Of a stretch of DNA of 64,000 nt, positions 34,241 to 46,509 are shown one piece after another (within the stretch, counting starts at the first letter, position 1; the number at the start of each line of letters is the position of its first letter). This DNA comes from Ligula intestinalis. Lineage: Eukaryota; Platyhelminthes; Cestoda; Diphyllobothriidea; Diphyllobothriidae. The translations under genes were made by a program, and so were the position numbers. Below the pieces are notes generated by a model. The model saw only the letters and a program-made list of their open reading frames with translations, did not search any database and had not been told where the DNA came from. Location of the stretch: NCBI GenBank assembly GCA_036362985.1, contig JAYGXS010000004.1, positions 68,291,348-68,355,347 on the forward strand, given 5' to 3'.

Positions 34241-35350
34241 CAGGGTGCCCCGCGAAAAACCCCTAAATTTATGATAATGTTTATACTGTTATAAAAATAA
34301 AAAATATTGATTACAATTATAAATAACAACTTTGTTGTGTAATTAACAAACTGTTACCTAATTAAAAGTTACAGATACCGCTCAAAATGCTGTCCATTAA
34401 CTGCAGAACAGCGACGTAAGCGATCCATCCAGCTCTGAGCTGCTCGACGAATGACATCAAGAGGGATGTTGTTCCATGTGCCCATCAACACATGTTTTAT
34501 TGACTCAATATCAGTGATTCCTATTCTTCGTCTCTGAACCTCCTGTAAGAGTACACTCTAAATGCAAAAGTCCATTACATTCAGGTCAGGGCTCTTGGAT
34601 GGCCATTGCTGGGGTGTGATGAAATCTGGAGTGTTAACTCGGAGCCAGGCGACAGTGTCATTGGCAGTGTGTGGCTTTGCACCATCTTGCTGCCACGTCC
34701 AGGGTCCTCCCTGCATTACTTGATCAATATCTGTAAACATCTGCGGGCACATCTCCTCTTTGTAAACAACTTGATTTCCCAGTTCTTTACAAATTTCACG
34801 TTGACTTGAATGTCTTCTGTGATGATCTGGTGAAGTTACGGCAAGTTCCAAGACTGCTCGCCTTGTTGGGGAATCGTGCCTGCAAAAAGTGCCGCTACCA
34901 GGCTTACGCACCTTTGCTACAGGTGATCCACCTTGTTTGAATGCAGCCGCGACACCTCTAAACTGTTCAGTTGTAATGGCAAAATGTTCCGACATTTCTG
35001 AAACCCCCATTTTGGATGTTCTTTCCGGAATTGGACGATGACCTCGCGCTGGAAATTGCTTAGCTGTGGCATGGGTCTACACGTCTTTCCAGAATATTCC
35101 TGGCATATGGTGCGCAGATGGGTATTTTAGAACCTTCTCCTCTGCGACCACCACCCACGTTGTGTGGGTGCTCCTCACCACTGAGCGGAACATGGCGTGG
35201 GCGACATGAATGCGGGTGCGAACCAACGGGGGCGGCTTCACTTCGGATGTGGCCCAGGTGTTCTGCTTTCTCCGCCATCGATCGTGACGGCATGGGCGTT
35301 TCGGCCGCCATAATAATCACAAACTTAGGAGTTTTTTGTGGGGCACCCTG
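34241..35350 (-). mobile_element. Tc1/mariner-like transposon, near complete
   Basis: The element is bounded by imperfect terminal inverted repeats: CAGGGTGCCCCGCGAAAAAC at 34241 and, reverse-complemented at 35350, CAGGGTGCCCCACAAAAAAC. TA lies on both sides (34239-34240, 35351-35352), the expected target duplication. The interior carries a minus-strand transposase. It was inserted into an RTE element: the left flank ending GTGCGGGTTCTA aligns with the RTE copy at 14740, and the right flank continues the same RTE. Confidence 0.9.
34370..35085 (-). pseudogene. Tc1/mariner transposase, frameshifted
   Basis: From the right: LSNFQREVIVQFRKEHPKW (start of the helix-turn-helix), PTRRAVLELAVTSPDHH, EMCPQMFTDIDQVMQGG, WTWQQDGAKPHTANDTVAWL (second catalytic Asp region) and PQQWPSKSPDLNVMDF (third Asp, SPDLN). 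A TAG follows where Trp of the usual W-S/x-L is expected, then RRIGITDIESIKHVLMGTWN and RRAAQSWMDRLRRC, ending at 34373. It would cut and paste DNA between the inverted repeats, but several frameshifts make this copy inactive. Confidence 0.85.
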
Positions 35351-36559
35351 TAGTTCACAACAACTTCATAGATCCCTTCGCTATTCGGTCTGGCGTTTGA
35401 CAAGACTGTGTCCTGTCGCCCATCCGCTTTAACGACGCCATTGACTGGGTTCTTGAGAAGGGCCTACCGGAAAATGACGGTACTGAGCTTGCAACCGGGT
35501 GCCGGTTGACTGCCTGCGATTTTTTCGATGACATCGCTTTACTAGTTTCAAGCTTTGGCGATCTTAAGTTTATGGTGTCACGGGTGGACGGGGACGTCAA
35601 ATCGGTCAGTTTTTCCATAAATATTGGAAATACCAATGTGTTTTCATGCTGCATCCCTGTCCAGTAGAAGGCATCTCTCGAGATTAGTTGCTGTAACCTT
35701 GAGGAAGTAGACATTTTCAAATACCTCGAAGCAAGGTTGCTGCTGAATGGACAGAGTAAGGATGCCATCATCTCCCGAATTGAGACAGCTCGATGAATTT
35801 TCTCCAGCCTTTGAAAATGCCTATCGACCTGACACAATATTTCTATCTCTACAAAGGTCTGAATTTACAATGGATATATACTGTTTGTTATTCTAAACGG
35901 ATGCTAATGCTTCATTTTGCGCGTGGAAGGTGAACGAAAACTGGACGCTTTTGATCAGTAAATCTTTCGAAGGAAGTACACCGGCTTCGTCTCACATGAG
36001 ACAGTTCGCACTCGCTGCAACATCACCGCAAGGATATCCCAGGCAATCCAAGAAAGACGACTGCGATGGTTTGTATAAGTTCCCCGTCGTCAACCTCAGA
36101 AGAGCTCAGTGGTACTGCCCTCGACCCAAAACCGTTACCTAAATGGAAACGTCGCAGTGGAGGTCAGCTCAAAACCTGGCTCGACTCAGTGCGTCAGGAC
36201 ATGGAAGTGGGTCTTAAACCCTCGGTCTTCGGCGAATAGAGTGGCCGGAACTGTCCAGGCCTGTGACCACGGATCGTTGCGCGTGGAGAAGCACCGTACG
36301 GGACATCATCCGGGCCGGCTAGATCAGTCATGATCGCGGCCACAACAAGTACAAGTACCCATATAAAGATAGTGCTGGCTTTGCTTTTTCGGTCCCTCCT
36401 CCCTCTCCCATACGCAGCTGGCTTCTCCGCGACAGGAAATGCAATCTGGTGCTGTGGTCTAGGTCGCGGTTGCACTCGGATCCCTGCAATCATCAGACCG
36501 AATCCCAGGCTGAAGGTAAAACACCGACGTCATCAGAATGAAGCCTGGAGACCCTGGGT

Positions 36560-37640
36560 AACGAAAGACATCAACATCCTGGAAAAGGTACAACGGTGCG
36601 CAGCCAAACTTGTTATGAGGCAGGGCTCGCAGCCTTATGAAACACGGCTGTCGAATCTCAACCTCTTCCCATTGTGCTACAGGTAGCTTCGGGGGGACCT
36701 GATACAAGCATTCCACGTATTACGTCTTCAAGACTGCTGTCTTATATCAGGGGATTTTTTCGAATTAGCAACGACCACGAATCTGAGGTGACAGGGCCAG
36801 GCTGGACGCTCGGAAACACTTCTTCTCAAAAAGGGTGGTCGGAGCGTCGAATGCGCTTCCTCAGGATGTCGTTATGTCGGAATCGCTAGAGGTTTTTAAG
36901 CGAAAACTGGATCGATATAGCAGTGCACGATGGATTGGAACTGACAAGTTACAATAATAATACTACTTTCAATTTTCCGTTAGTATTGGTTTTAATATCC
37001 ATTCACGTTTGCTACTTATAACGCCCTCCCACGCATAGCCTCATGCGAAGGTCTCCGCGGTCCACCCTAATTGGCTTTCTGCGTACCGTGATTACCCCGC
37101 CAGTGATCTTATCAGCCAGACCAGATGGCCTAAACATTCACCCTTGGTTCGACCCAAAGCGGACTGTCCACGATCTGGACGGATGCCTCTGTTTTTCCAG
37201 TTCCGTTGGCGGACTCTGCAATCAGCAAGGAAGAATCAGGACGTGGCTTCCACACGGTGATGATCCTGGGAACCTTTGCAATGCCCCTTCCCCCAGTTGG
37301 AACCCCCTTTTTTCTCCTAAATCCCGCGCACTACCCCCACAAGAGCGACAGTTTTTCTCCTAAAAATCCCTGAGTAGTTTTTTCACTGTCTGCTCCTATT
37401 TTCATCCTATGACACAGGACATCTGACCTCGCCAACAGCCTGAGAAACAAATTTTCTGCTACCGCTGCACATATGTACAAATAGGGCACTCAAAGGAATT
37501 TTTCCTACATATCCCTCAATATACTGATGCTATACTACCAGCTGCTACAGCTGTCAGGGCCTCTGTCGAGATCCCAGGCAGAGTGGGACAGATGAGTTCT
37601 GTTTGCGGTTGGGTAAATGTTCATCAAGGAGCTACTATTG
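36560..37640 (+). pseudogene. CR1-like LINE 3' end
   Basis: Parallel to 8950-10143. KDINILEKVQRCAAKLVMRQ, SQPYETRLSNLNLFPL and a stop are followed by LRGDLIQAFHVLRLQ; after a frameshift come ARKHFFSKRVVGAWNALPQD and VFKRKLDRYSSARWIG. The frame ends near 36955. The following 3' UTR contains AAGAGCGACAGTTTTTCTCC and CTCGCCAACAGCCTGAGAAA, repeated at 39268-39470. Endonuclease and RT palm are absent. Confidence 0.8.
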
Positions 37641-38369
37641 TTATGCCCATGCCGTTTCTAAACTATGCATTATAGAAAACTAGGCCATACCAAAAAGTGT
37701 TTTGCTATCTGCTTAGAAGTTAACTTGGTCATGGGCCTTTTCGTGGTAATTTGTGTAGAACTCGTACAAGGCAGAAAGGTGTCAGGATGTTTAAGCAAAG
37801 GATAGCCTGCATGCGCAATTACCGGGTTTTCGGCTAAGAACTTACGCACTTTTGCTAATCTTACCTTTTCCGATCAACAACACGTGTGGGTTTCTAAAAA
37901 TATTCTGCTACTGTGCAACTTGTGTCATCTGATTGACGTAAAAACAACAATTTTCGATAGCGGAAAATTCTGTTCGGTAAAACTCTCCTCTGATGGTAAA
38001 CTAGGCAGTATACATAAACTTAGTCCGAAAGGCGCTTTTAGCATGGGCAGTTTTACATGTACAAGGAAACGTCGATTTCTGCTTAAATTTGCAAGCATTA
38101 TGGCTGTAACAATCACTTAGCAACATATTCTGCACGTTAAATGACGTTTTTTTAGGAGGAATTAGGCACAATGTTCTAGGTGCCTAGCTCATTTTACGTC
38201 ATCACATCTCATGAGTAAGTCTACGTACGGTAGATCACACAAGCATTTAAAATAGCTCCCCCAAGACTCAGCTTATGGGTCCTTTCTCTTTTTAGGCTAC
38301 CGCAACGACTGTGCCAAAATGTAGGCCGCGGCGCTGTCATGGTTACTGATGATGTTAAACTATGAAGAG
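37641..38369. other. No gene recognised
   Basis: Overlapping short frames on both strands at 37884-38120 have no recognised motif. Confidence 0.4.
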
Positions 38370-38612
38370 CTGTGAGGTCTGACGTATGTCGGTAGGCACG
38401 ACTGCCGAGCAGACCTTACTTCAGACGCCGTCCGCTGGCTTGCGGTTGTGTAGACTTCTGACAGTCAATTTCCTACTGCCTATTCTCCCCTTTATTCTGT
38501 ACAGAATATACTCTCCCTACTACTTCGGCCTCCCCGTGACTTCCCTCTCATTTCCTTAGGAACTGGGCCTGAAGATCGCAGTTGCTAGGGTTTAACTTAC
38601 TTAACCACCTGC
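38370..38612. repeat. Foldback/TIR element, one end
   Basis: Matches 54845-55063: GCAGACC..ACTTCAGACGCCGTCC, CTGACAGTCAATTT, TATTCTGTACAGAATA, CCGTGACTTC and the terminus CCTGAAGATCGCAGTTGCTA ... CCTGCGATC. The opposite half is missing. Confidence 0.75.
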
Positions 38613-38929
38613 GATCGGCCCGTCTCCGTTTGTAAAGATGGAGTATGAGCGTTCCTTGAAATGTTAAGAAACTTATCCTTGACGCCACACCTCCTAGAAT
38701 ATCGTTGTAATATTCTCCAATAGCCGCCTATAAATCGAATATTTTTTAAAATAAGTTATCTCTTTAAAAATTGCCTTACTAACGTATTTAGCTGACGGGT
38801 TTCTCGATACTTTCTTTTTAGCAAGTAAAAGGCTAGATAAATGCTTGAACTGTTGGTGGTTTTTTCACTTTCTTGCAAAACAGCGATGGTATTCCGCTGC
38901 AAACGAAAGAACTCGCATCGCTCTTGATA

Positions 38930-39210
38930 CTGGAGTCATTTTCGCAAAAACGCCAAAAACTTTTCGGAGGTGGTCGGCCGCCTTCTCACACCACTTGGAG
39001 TTGGGGTCGCACATAGACTGGAGGCAACCCTAAAGCGTCAGATCATTAAACCGAAAGATCCACTGCCACGGTAAGAAGCATCTGGAGTCGTCTACAGGAT
39101 CTGCTGCAGTTGCAGGCAAAGCAATTATGTCGGAGAAACTGGCAGACTTCTCAAGGTGCCCATTGCCGAACTCGTGGCAGCAATGCGGCGAAATGATGCT
39201 ATACAGACTC
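38930..39210 (+). pseudogene. Penelope-like GIY-YIG fragment
   Basis: Plus-strand pieces in shifting frames parallel 47080-47310: CGTCAGATCATTAAACCGAA, then GVVYRICCSCRQSNYVGETG and RLLKVPIAELVAAMRR. The VYRI...YVGETGR signature identifies the nuclease domain. Heavily decayed. Confidence 0.75.
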
Positions 39211-39259
39211 ATTGAGTATGGGCATACATCCGATCTTGTCCGTTGGATCCCCCTCCCCC

Positions 39260-39520
39260 CAAAAAAAACAAGAGCGACAGTTTTTGTCCTTAAAATCCCT
39301 AAGGAGATTTTTCACTGTCTGCTCCTATTTTCATCCTATGACATCCTATGACTGGCCTCGCCAACAGTCTGAGAAACAAATTTTCTGCTACCACTGCACG
39401 AATGTACAAATAGGGCACTCAAAGAAATTTTTCCTGTACATCCCTCAATATACTGATACTTTGTTATGCACAGAACTCTATGTTGCTGTTTCAGACAGCA
39501 GTGGCCGCTGGCGAAGCGAG
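39260..39520 (+). repeat. CR1-like 3' UTR copy
   Basis: About 250 bp nearly identical to 37320-37540 (AAGAGCGACAGTTTTT, CACTGTCTGCTCCTATTTTC, GAGAAACAAATTTTCTGCTA, CCCTCAATATACTGAT). It abuts the Penelope fragment at 38930-39210, so one element inserted beside or into the other. Confidence 0.8.
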
Positions 39521-39560
39521 TATGAGAATGAGATGATGATGATGACAGCTGCTTTAGCAT

Positions 39561-40429
39561 GACTATGAAGCAAATTGAAGTGGTTTTCTATTGGCATGTT
39601 TGAATTTGCCCGAGGGAATGTCGACCGTAGAGCATCGGCCGAAGGGTGGCGTATTCAAGTTGCTCTTTAAAAACCGCGACCAGTTGGGCATGCAACTGTG
39701 CACACGTATATGCGTGCGAGACTGAAAAAGCTGAGGTTAAGTGTGAGGGGATGGGGAAGCTATTCTTTGCCGGAGCGCGTGTTAGTCAGCGGGATTGTCT
39801 CGGCCGCCAGGATGCCGGAGGACAGGGGACACTGACGCAGCTGTGAGGTCAAGTATGTGGGACCTAAACACCAAAGGAAGGAACAGTTGTGTTTGACGAT
39901 GCAGCAGCGAGCCTTGGAGAACGAAGGGGACGGCCATGGTGACCGTCCGCCACACTAGCTCAGTGGCTGACAAAACGTATCAAACCGTCTATTCGTGCAC
40001 ACGACCCCCTCCTTACTCCACCTGTTTTGTCTGGTGAGATTTTCACAAGTCACGTTTCACCCAGTTTGTTTACAGGTTACATTAGATGTATGTCATGTGT
40101 TGCTAGTTGCCGTGCGTAGCTACATGTAAGTGACCGTACAGGATCATTTAAGTGTGGTTAAAAGTTGTTGGCGGGCTGGTAATCACACCGAGTAACGCGC
40201 AACGCAAACAGTTCGGCCGTCGGTATCGTCGAGGTCCGCCGTACGCCCTACAACATCACGGCCGAGGGACGCTGAATTGCGCATTAGTTAGATCATATTG
40301 GTAGTAGTAGGCTTTCGATGCATCGACCTCACACTATCTCACTAATATGAACCTGGTGCCATGTCCTAATTAAGAATACGGGAGAGGGTGCGTGCGGCCG
40401 AACCGTGTGCCGCCTAAAGTACTATAGGT
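39561..40429. other. No gene recognised
   Basis: No supported feature. Confidence 0.4.
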
Positions 40430-41640
40430 ATTAAGGCTAAGACGGTTAACCCTTACAGCTACAAACTCCCAGGCCCGTGGTTCCTTTGGTTGAGTAGAGA
40501 GAAGACGGTGGGAAGACCAGATTGTTAGGAATAGTGTATTCTGCTGAAAGATAGGAGAATAGGTGGAAAGTGTTTTGGCTTGCGGACTGGTGCAACAGTC
40601 CATTAGTTGGGTCAGATCCGGAGTGATGAGGGCATCAGACGTCGCCGGCGCATGCTTTGTTCCGGCGGCCAATGGCGTGGCTGGTGACTAGACTAGCGTG
40701 GGCGCGCGACCTTGAGATGGCCGGCTAGCGTGAGCGCGCGGTCACGCTAAGGCGTGTGTGCGCGTCGGTCAAGGTCAGTTAGCGCCTAGACCCAGGAGGC
40801 AGTGGGCGCGCAGGCAGGCCAAAGACGCCATGCGTCAGCGGCTGGTCTTGAGTCCCAAGTGGCTGCAAAAAACCACTACAGTACCTTACAGTGGATGGCT
40901 GTCGCATTGAAAGTCTAAGTAGTTGACTGTGGTCCGAACCCGTGAGCAGGGCTTTGAGGATGTGCGCCTCCGACAGTCGTTAACGTTAATGAAGGTGGTC
41001 TGTATCAAGGATGGTAGAGGGTACGTCGGACAAGGCGAAGGTGCTGGGGAAAAGACCCTGGAGGTCTCTGTTCAGCGATAGGAAGCGGGGGCCGAAGTCA
41101 GGGAGGTGTGGAGGGCTGGAATTAGAGCCCTGATTATTAGCAGCTGCTAGAAGGACGAACTTGACCTGCGCGCCACTATAGGTCAAGAAACGCCTGTCAC
41201 AGCAGTTATTTTAGACGCACAGGATACTGTAGTGTTTCTGCAGCTCGACGCTCTCCTTACTCGTGACGCCACAGACGTGGTTACTCAGAGGATAGGACCT
41301 CGCACGAAGGCAGTTTTTGGTGTGCTTCAGGGCAGGCGCGAACTGACGCGCGAACCCCGTCCTGGCCTAAATCTACAGCCGCTTGACCTCAATCCGTCCA
41401 ATGAGATTCCGGCGTAAGTAGACTAGCCTTATTTTGTAGGTTGGCCTCAATCCGTCTGGACATAGACCACAATGCGGTATCTGCTCCCAGACATCACTTC
41501 GGACGGAACTCCCCTCGCGGCAGGACGAGGGCTTCGCAGTCAAAACCTGCTCCTAGCTATTTTCCAATCATTCTATACAGAATAAATTCTTCCCACCAAT
41601 CTGGCCTTCCCATGAGCTCGCTCCTCTTCTAAGAAATCGA
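40430..41640. repeat. Diverged foldback/TIR element, possible long copy
   Basis: The left side carries a decayed terminus (CGGTTAACCCTTACAGCTAC, GAGAAGACGG, GTGTATTCTGCTGA) and the right side at 41560-41640 a decayed opposite end (TTCTATACAGAATAAATTC, CCTTCCCATGAGCTC). The interior is GC-rich without a gene. Assignment rests on weak similarity to the family at 54329. Confidence 0.4.
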
Positions 41641-42244
41641 GCCTGGAAAATCTCCGCTGTGAGTGTCAACCCAATTAGTCTTAACGCTACGTCGATAATA
41701 CTGTCGTGGCTAGGGTCGCAACACAGATTCACTGCACTGACCTGGCCAACCCACCTAACCTGCGGCTACAACGTTTGCCACGAAACTGGTATGACACCAG
41801 CGAGCGATGTTTGCATTGATGTGTGATGAAAAAAATTGATAGATTTTTCGAACAAATGAGCTCAGGGACCACAGTGAAGCTAAATCCTAAACAAACTACG
41901 CCATCTGTGACTTGATCTCCACGAAAAGAGGAGCACCTGGGGAAATTGGAAGAGCTGGGAGGAACTGCGCATCCTTATTAGACATACGGTCATTAGAAGC
42001 AGGAGCCTAAAGGTGGTTCACGTCTCATGAAAATTTGTCGATTTTTATCAACTGAAGATTTGGAATGAGGGAAGCAGGTGTCTGTAAGAGATCTCCAACT
42101 GTCAAAGTACGACAGGTGACAACAAGGAGTTTCCCAGATAAAGAGTCAGGAAGGCAAAATGTGCATGACAATCCTTACTGCGGCACTGCAATTGATTATT
42201 CTGACGAGCCAACAGCCATCCGCTTATGCTGACCGCGGCGCGAG
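41641..42244. other. No gene recognised
   Basis: Nothing supported was seen apart from the microsatellite that follows. Confidence 0.4.
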
Positions 42245-42245
42245 C

Positions 42246-42282
42246 TGCGTGCGTGCGTGCGTGCGTGCATGCGTGCGTGCGT
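42246..42282. repeat. TGCG microsatellite
   Basis: Roughly nine tetranucleotide units of TGCG/GTGC type with one interrupting CAT. Confidence 0.9.
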
Positions 42283-42644
42283 CAAACTCCTATTCATCTG
42301 TAACCAATCAGCGAAGAGTATAATGTTGACTGAAGTCAAACTGTTGACACTGCCGCGGGCTGAGTCACGCGCGATGCAATCCTGCTAGTTTACAAAAAAT
42401 GTTAGGCGGACCACGTGGGTGGCCGTGTGGCTGACTACAAAAGCAAACTGTCCTCGTACCTCCAGGCTAGACCGAAGGCAGTGGATGACACATTTGCAAA
42501 AAACTGAATACATGTGCCATGCATAACTCGAACTCCTGAACTGCCAAGCTCCACTGGGAGCACCTCGATTGTCACACGAAGAAGAGGGTCACAAAGGTAC
42601 CATGGTCAGGTAGCCCTTTGATAAGGAGTGGACACTATCGTTTC

Positions 42645-42965
42645 CATCCACGGACTGGTTGTATGTATCGCAGAGGGTACAGTAAGTCAAACCTTGGCAA
42701 CTGCGATTTTCAGGCCCGGTTCCTTAAGAGGAAAGAGAAGTCACGGGATAGAAAGAGTGTATTCTGTACAGAACGAATGGGAGAATAGGCAAGAGGAAAT
42801 TGAATGTCAGGTGACCGTACAACCACAAGGCAGCGGACGGCGGCTGAAGTGATGTCTGCTCGGCAGTCGTCACATGAGGTCCTACGTGAGTCGGCCTGTG
42901 ATTAGCTGTTACAGAGGCCGCAGATCGCACGCGTTCACAAGTATGCATTCGACGGGAGCTAATCA
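42645..42965. repeat. Foldback/TIR element, one end, inverted
   Basis: This is the reverse complement of the half-element at 54745-55063. TATCGCAGAGGGTACAGTAA begins it, followed by CAACTGCGATTTTCAGGCCC, TATTCTGTACAGAACG, GCAGCGGACGGCGGCTGAAG and GAGTCGGCCTGTGATTAGCT. The other half is absent. Confidence 0.75.
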
Positions 42966-43639
42966 TCACAAATCTTCATAAGTGCACTTCGTGTGGAGCT
43001 ATTCACTACATGTGCAGTCATCGAGTCAAGGTTAATTTACTTGGTCACGATGCGGCGACTCCAAACTAGATCATTGCAAATAACTTTTACCTCTCTCTAG
43101 ACTGGTGACCAACTATGAATGAGACTGGAGCGCAGGGACCGGTGCAACGTGCATTCTTTCTAACCCGTCCACACGCGGACCCGAGGGTAGGAGAAGTGAA
43201 GATTACCATAAAAAGGCTTAATTTGACCCTCATTCCTAAGGAGGGTGAAGTGTAATTATCCCGTACCGCCTTCGGCGCCACGCTACGATTGTAGATCTTG
43301 GCCCGCTTCTGGGACAGCCAATCACAGGAGCCACTAACTACGCCAACGCTCGACATCTTGTGCATGCTAACAAGTACGCATGCACCAACCTGCCTACACT
43401 TATCCGGTCTGGCCATTCAGCTCCTTGAGGCCGACTCACAAAGGACCCCATTGTGATGACTGCCGGGCCCAAACAATTCGGAAACTGCCCGGCTCGGAGG
43501 CGGACGCACGCTCTTCCGACAGTCAACTTCTGTATAAAATGCACCCCCTTTTACCTGGCGCATCACTTTTTGGCCTTAACACTACGGACTGGGACATAAA
43601 GTTCCTAACGGTGAGGTTATACCTATTAGCTGAAGCCAC

Positions 43640-43890
43640 TGCGAGCAGATGACGGGGACACCAATGGGTTCACCGATTTCGGGACTCATAGCCGAGGCTG
43701 TCCTTCAACAACTGAAGTCGCTGGTCTTCCAACACCAGAGTCCGAAATTCTGGGCGTGGTATGTGAATGACACCTTCGTCGTCATCGAACGGGAGCAGGT
43801 GCTCACGTTCAAGGAATGTCTCAACAGCGCCTTCCCGGACATCCAATTTACGATGGAGGAGGAAAAGAACAACCAGCTGGCCTCCCTTAT
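43640..43890 (+). pseudogene. Penelope-like reverse transcriptase fragment
   Basis: The plus strand reads GTPMGSPISGLIAEAVLQQL, SPKFWAWYVNDTFVVIEREQ and LNSAFPDIQFTMEEEKNNQL. GTPMGS and Y-V-x-D-T-F are the palm motifs of Penelope RTs; here the YVDDTF catalytic Asp is Asn (YVNDTF), so this copy is dead. The sequence leaves the family after ~43890. Confidence 0.85.
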
Positions 43891-44399
43891 GTCGGAGTGC
43901 GTTCGGCAAAAGCAAAAGTGCGTTGAATTTAAACAAAAAAGGTGCAAGGATAGGAGAAGGACCTACAGTTCCAAAGCATGGGATGATATGGGGATTTCAC
44001 TACCTATGGTGGCTAGATGTAGTTGGTTTGTTACTGCATTTGGTGCAGTCGACCACATATCTGCAACAAAAGTTAATCAATGAATGCTTACTCATGCTAG
44101 CCCTGTGCAAATGTCCTAAATCACCGGGTCATGAATCCCGCATGTCATGGCTTACCAACAGAGAGAGTTCCCTAAAACAGAACTATTTTATTTTATACGT
44201 TATTCGTTCCAATATTATTTCCAAGAGCTTTGCTTGAAATAATTCTTAAAGACAGCCTAAATACCAAATTTCAAGTAGATTTTGCATGCTACTGGGAGAT
44301 TTGCTGTCCAAGTATTGTTATAAGGACAGTGTTTCAACTTACTAGCATCCTCTGACTCAGTAGTAACGCCTACATCGAGCCCCAGTGACATCAGCAGCC

Positions 44400-44640
44400 A
44401 GTGTAGTACGGTAATATTAACCATATAGTGGAGAAAAGAGGAGGTACAAACTTTAACGATGCATTCACTTAGTCAAAATCAGGGGGTCGGCCAAATATTG
44501 CCTGACTCTAGACAAAGAAACGGCGCATGTCCAATGATGCCACACGTGAGCAGGGCTTGGAAGAGCGTGTGTGTTGGGAGAGGGAACGACCGCTGCTTTT
44601 ATGTGACTTTGGGATGACTAATTAGTGTGAAACATTGCCC
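44400..44640. repeat. Interspersed repeat, family B, copy 3 (partial)
   Basis: A diverged copy of the first block of the 3500-4190 repeat (GTACAAACTTTAACGATG..., GGTCGGCC, GTGTGTGTTGGGAGAGGGA). Confidence 0.45.
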
Positions 44641-44980
44641 GGAAAGGGGTGTCGTCTGCAGAACCCCATAATGCGCCAGCAGGGGGAAGAGGGTTGGCCG
44701 AGTGACCGTTTGGAGCAGACGCAGCAAGGTAACACATGCGGGGAAACTAGGTCAAGGATCTGTAGTTGATCGTTGCCTGCCCAATGCCTGACCTTCCTGT
44801 CGTGACCTCAATCCGTCTAGACCTCAAGGTAGTGGCGGCCGCCAAACTTACTGGTACGCGAGACTAAGGCCGCACACGTTGATTTTCTATCCACACGCTG
44901 TCCAACCAATCACAGGCAGACCTAGTCTACTGGCCTGACTACTCTCAAATTGGCCTTTGGGGCCCGGTTGGTTGGTTAGT

Positions 44981-45002
44981 AGAAGAAGAAGAAGAAGAAG
45001 AA
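44981..45002. repeat. AGA microsatellite
   Basis: About seven AGA trinucleotides. Confidence 0.9.
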
Positions 45003-45473
45003 TGCTATATTGAGGATTTTACAAACCTGCATTTTCAGCAAAAATGGCTCCTTTCACGGAGAGCATATGGTAAGGTAAAAAAGGATCATTTTTAAAAGGA
45101 CAAAGGTAAAAGGTCATGCAATACTCACAAGTCAAGTTTCTCACGACATTCACATCAAATATGGAGACAGATTGGCTTTCAACTTCTCCATTTCCACTTC
45201 TTCACATGCGTTTTTCCTCGCGTTGTCATCCTACGGAGAATTGTCGATGTTGGTGTTGTTGGTGAATTTCATATGCGACAGGTTGGCCGCATTTGACAAA
45301 TATTGGGATAGTGATATGTTGTAGATAAAATAACTTGTTTTCGTGCATTTAAAAAGGTAGCAGTGTACTGTATATATGACCTCAGGGTCACAAATGCAGA
45401 CAAAAAAAGCAAAGGATTAGAGAGGATGGTATAGGATAATAAATTCCCACGTGAATGGAGAGCAAAAAAAATG

Positions 45474-45950
45474 GATGGCTCAAATTCGAAAGCCCATGTT
45501 GGATTAGGGGTTCCCGCCGGAGTCCAAACTGGGTGCAGTTGGGAGACGGAGAAAAGCCGCGACCTCAGCCGGCTTGAGCCAAAGGTCCTCGGGGTTGAGT
45601 TGGGTGCCTGGCCGGGAAATGCAGGCGAAGAGATGACGGCAGTCATGCTACGAGACGCCGCAGTCGGGACAGTAGTCGGGTATGGACGGGTCCAGCCGGT
45701 GTTGGTACTGGTGAAGGAGCATGCAGTAGCCACTGCGAAGCTGCGCCAGGGTACAGCGAGTTACCCTTGGAAGATGACGTTCCGAGGCGGCAATCGGAGG
45801 TGGATAGCCTTCCAGAAGGACCAGGAGATAGTAGCTGGATTCGGCATCCACAACGGCTCTCTGGTGAAGGCGCTGGTAGCCTGTCCTGATGGCGGAGCCA
45901 TCAACGGGTAGGTCTGAGAGAGACAAGGCGACAGCTGCCTTGTGGAGACC
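45474..45950 (-). pseudogene. 3' fragment of the 2A LINE family
   Basis: Minus-strand frame YPPPIAASERHLPRVTRCTL, AQLRSGYCMLLHQYQHRLDP and SIPDYCPDC match the LINE C-terminus at 18992-19130. The terminal sequence (CAGTTTGGACTCCGGCGGGA, then AATCCAACATGGGCTTT) matches the LINE 3' end. It is 5'-truncated, with some frame left. The right part adjoins a foldback-element end at 45958. Confidence 0.8.
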
Positions 45951-45957
45951 TCGGATA

Positions 45958-46012
45958 GACGTCTGAAAATCGCAGTTGCTGGGTTTAACTCACTTAACCC
46001 CCTGCAATAGGT
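45958..46012. repeat. Isolated terminus of the foldback/TIR element
   Basis: CTGAAAATCGCAGTTGCTGG followed by GTTTAACTCACTTAACCCCC, the family terminus, without the rest of the element. Confidence 0.65.
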
Positions 46013-46509
46013 CTTCAGGTCAGCCAGCGCAACAGGTGCACATCCAGGCCTTTTTCATTGCATAAATTTTGGCGCTGGCGGGCAGTATTGTGGGCTAAGT
46101 GGTGACTGTTTTTGAAACGCTGCGAAGTTCAACTCCTGACCGATGTGTGTCACCCCGTTTGACAGCCAGTTCATGTTCATGTATGCGCGAAAACGGACAT
46201 GGGACCACGCATATTTGCTTCTATTCGGGCCTTGTATAATTTCGGGAACAGTTTAAACATGGTATGGGATACACCACGCCCAACTGCTCACTGGGATTAA
46301 AGTACTTCTTAATTCTCCTGACCTGGCTGCGCATGGCTTTTTTGGAACTGTGTGCAATTCAGACGCCTAGTCCCGCAACAGGGCGCTCGGTCGCTTCCGA
46401 CACATCCTTTATGTATGGCATCACATGCCGTGTAGTACGGATTCGTTCAGCTTGGATTCTCGGAGGGCTAGCACGTAGGCACCGGCTTATTAAGGAGTTG
46501 GGATAGTAA

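Larger units (their letters stand above)
34190..36340 (+). pseudogene. RTE-like LINE fragment interrupted by the mariner
   Basis: The RTE sequence runs 34190-34240 and resumes at 35353-36340. Visible pieces: FFDDIALLVSSFGDLKFMVS (35520-35580; the F-D-D box of the RT), EISCCNLEEVDIFKYLEARL, LLNGQSKDAIISRIETAR, then RISQAIQERRLRWF near 36010. Stops are frequent. It is a sister of 14700-15610 but better preserved at the catalytic box. Confidence 0.75.

Noticed and set aside
35118..35432. 104-codon plus-strand frame
   Set aside because: It crosses the mariner terminal repeat into the RTE, so it cannot be a gene.
42246..42282. CRISPR-like or regulatory array
   Set aside because: It is a simple tetranucleotide microsatellite.
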